The position numbers and the translations under genes were made by a program. Positions 6,135-6,661 of a DNA stretch of 6,661 nucleotides are shown here, one piece after another. How positions within the stretch are numbered: position 1 is the first letter of the stretch; each line of letters opens with the position of its first letter. Source of the DNA: Candidatus Kuenenia stuttgartensis (GTDB lineage: Bacteria > Planctomycetota > Planctomycetia > Isosphaerales > Isosphaeraceae); the NCBI GenBank assembly GCA_945872325.1, contig CAMBZY010000183.1, positions 1 through 6,661 of the forward strand, read 5' to 3'. The notes beneath the pieces are model-generated. The model did no database searches and had not been told where the DNA came from. It saw only the letters and a program-made list of their open reading frames with translations.

Positions 6135-6156
6135 ATTCAACTCTTGAAAGTTGAAT
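6135..6156. promoter_or_regulatory. Operator-like inverted repeat upstream of the BolA-like/DUF433 unit
   Basis: ATTCAACT (6135-6142) and AGTTGAAT (6149-6156) are perfect 8-bp inverted arms around a 6-bp spacer CTTGAA. The right arm overlaps a possible -35 (TTGAAT, 6151-6156; TATCCG 19 bp on, weak). It lies about 50 bp before the ATG at 6206. Toxin-antitoxin units are commonly autorepressed at such sites, so it is a candidate operator. The repeat is seen; the function is inferred. Confidence 0.45.
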
Positions 6157-6205
6157 ATTTCAATGGATCCATTCGTATCCGTTGAACGATTAAAGCTGAT
6201 GAGCC

Positions 6206-6523
6206 ATGTCCATTCAAATCCTTGGTAAATCAGACCATGAATTACGTCTCATTCAGGAGGCCTTGTCAAAATATCAGGCCGACCATGAGCAAGCCTGTAT
6301 AGAGCTTTATCGACGCAACGCGGTCACAATTCGAGTTCGCATCATTGACCCTCTATTCAGTGGCATGGATCTGGTTTCTCGTGACAATCTTGTCTGGAAA
6401 TATCTGGACGGCCTGCCTGATGAAATTCAAACCGACATCACAATGCTGATTCTATTGACTCACAAGGAGTCAACACATTCGCTGGTCAATCAGGAGTTCG
6501 AGCTTTCTCTGACAAGATCTTGA
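6206..6523 (+). CDS. 105-aa protein with BolA-like sequence pattern
   Basis: I do not recognise this protein with certainty. It begins with an amphipathic helix (residues 10-28), a strand (ACIELYRRN, 30-38), then TIRVRIIDPLFSGMDLVSRD (41-60), NLVWKYL (61-67) and a last strand ITMLILLT (78-85). The order and spacing of V.I...F.G....R..LV[YW]..L...I..L.L.T..E resemble the BolA/IbaG core, a small alpha/beta fold that works with monothiol glutaredoxins. The His that follows the conserved Arg in BolA is Asp60 here, so the iron-sulfur ligand of BolA would be missing. Cys31 is the only cysteine. There is no signal peptide or membrane segment. No good ribosome site precedes the ATG at 6206. It lies 31 bp before a DUF433 gene on the same strand, suggesting cotranscription. 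It is real by its patterned hydrophobicity and neat fit, but the function is open. Confidence 0.7.
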   Translation: MSIQILGKSDHELRLIQEALSKYQADHEQACIELYRRNAVTIRVRIIDPLFSGMDLVSRDNLVWKYLDGLPDEIQTDITMLILLTHKESTHSLVNQEFELSLTRS

Positions 6524-6554
6524 AACAGGGCTTTTACCGGATACCCAATAAACG

Positions 6555-6661
6555 ATGAAAGATTATCGTGAGATCATCACAATCGAACCCGGCAAACGTG
6601 GTGGCCAGCCTACCATTCGCGGAATGCGTATTACTGTCTCGGATATTCTGGGCTGGCTTGC
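6555..6661 (+). CDS. DUF433 family protein, N-terminal part (VapB45-like antitoxin)
   Basis: The first 35 codons of a gene run off the right edge. The segment ITIEPGKRGGQPTIRGMRIT followed by VSDILGWL is the hallmark start of DUF433 (Pfam PF04255): I....G..GG.P.IRG.RI.V.D.L..L. These are small winged-helix-like proteins of about 75-80 residues. Some act as antitoxins for PIN-like toxins of the DUF5615 type, as in mycobacterial VapBC45. A toxin gene would be expected just downstream, outside the window. The upstream partner here is the BolA-like gene rather than a toxin. The ribosome binding site is not evident. The family call is secure even from 35 residues; the antitoxin role is inferred. 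Confidence 0.85.
   Translation, partial: MKDYREIITIEPGKRGGQPTIRGMRITVSDILGWL

Overview
The window looks like chromosomal DNA from a planctomycete-type bacterium (inference). The grounds are an HU-type protein with a long Lys/Ala/Pro tail, secreted enzymes with ordinary signal peptides, uneven Shine-Dalgarno use, moderate GC, short genes set in roomy intergenic spacers, and a DUF433 gene. No rRNA, tRNA, CRISPR array or complete mobile element is visible.

Layout from left to right. (1) Positions 1-72 hold the last codons of a plus-strand gene, possibly a transposase. (2) Positions 73-339 are gene-free but contain a 64-nt imperfect hairpin and a second small dyad. (3) A hairpin terminator at 340-361 serves the minus-strand HU-like gene at 406-783. 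(4) The 309-bp spacer 784-1092 carries a leader hairpin and a 12-bp palindrome. (5) A secreted gamma-glutamyltransferase is encoded on the minus strand (1093-2892). (6) A divergent spacer with a good sigma70-type promoter precedes a SurA/PpiC-like periplasmic foldase on the plus strand (3190-4494), closed by a strong terminator. (7) An AlaC-type aminotransferase (4712-5995) has its own extended -10 promoter and a terminal hairpin. (8) At the right edge an operator-like inverted repeat precedes a small two-gene unit: a 105-aa protein with a BolA-like pattern (6206-6523) and the start of a DUF433 protein (6555 to the window edge).

Most genes appear to be single transcription units, because each is bounded by its own promoter or terminator, so there is no large operon linking them. 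The GGT and the foldase are divergently arranged and both predicted to be exported, and could share control in the 2893-3189 spacer. The last two genes are 31 bp apart, share an orientation and are probably cotranscribed. DUF433 genes are known as the antitoxin half of VapBC45-like pairs with a DUF5615 PIN-like toxin, which would lie beyond the window.

The points most worth a second look are the structured element at 156-219, the foldase whose parvulin domain lacks both histidines, and the BolA-like small protein beside DUF433. None of these proves a new system; each is a hypothesis with a stated test.
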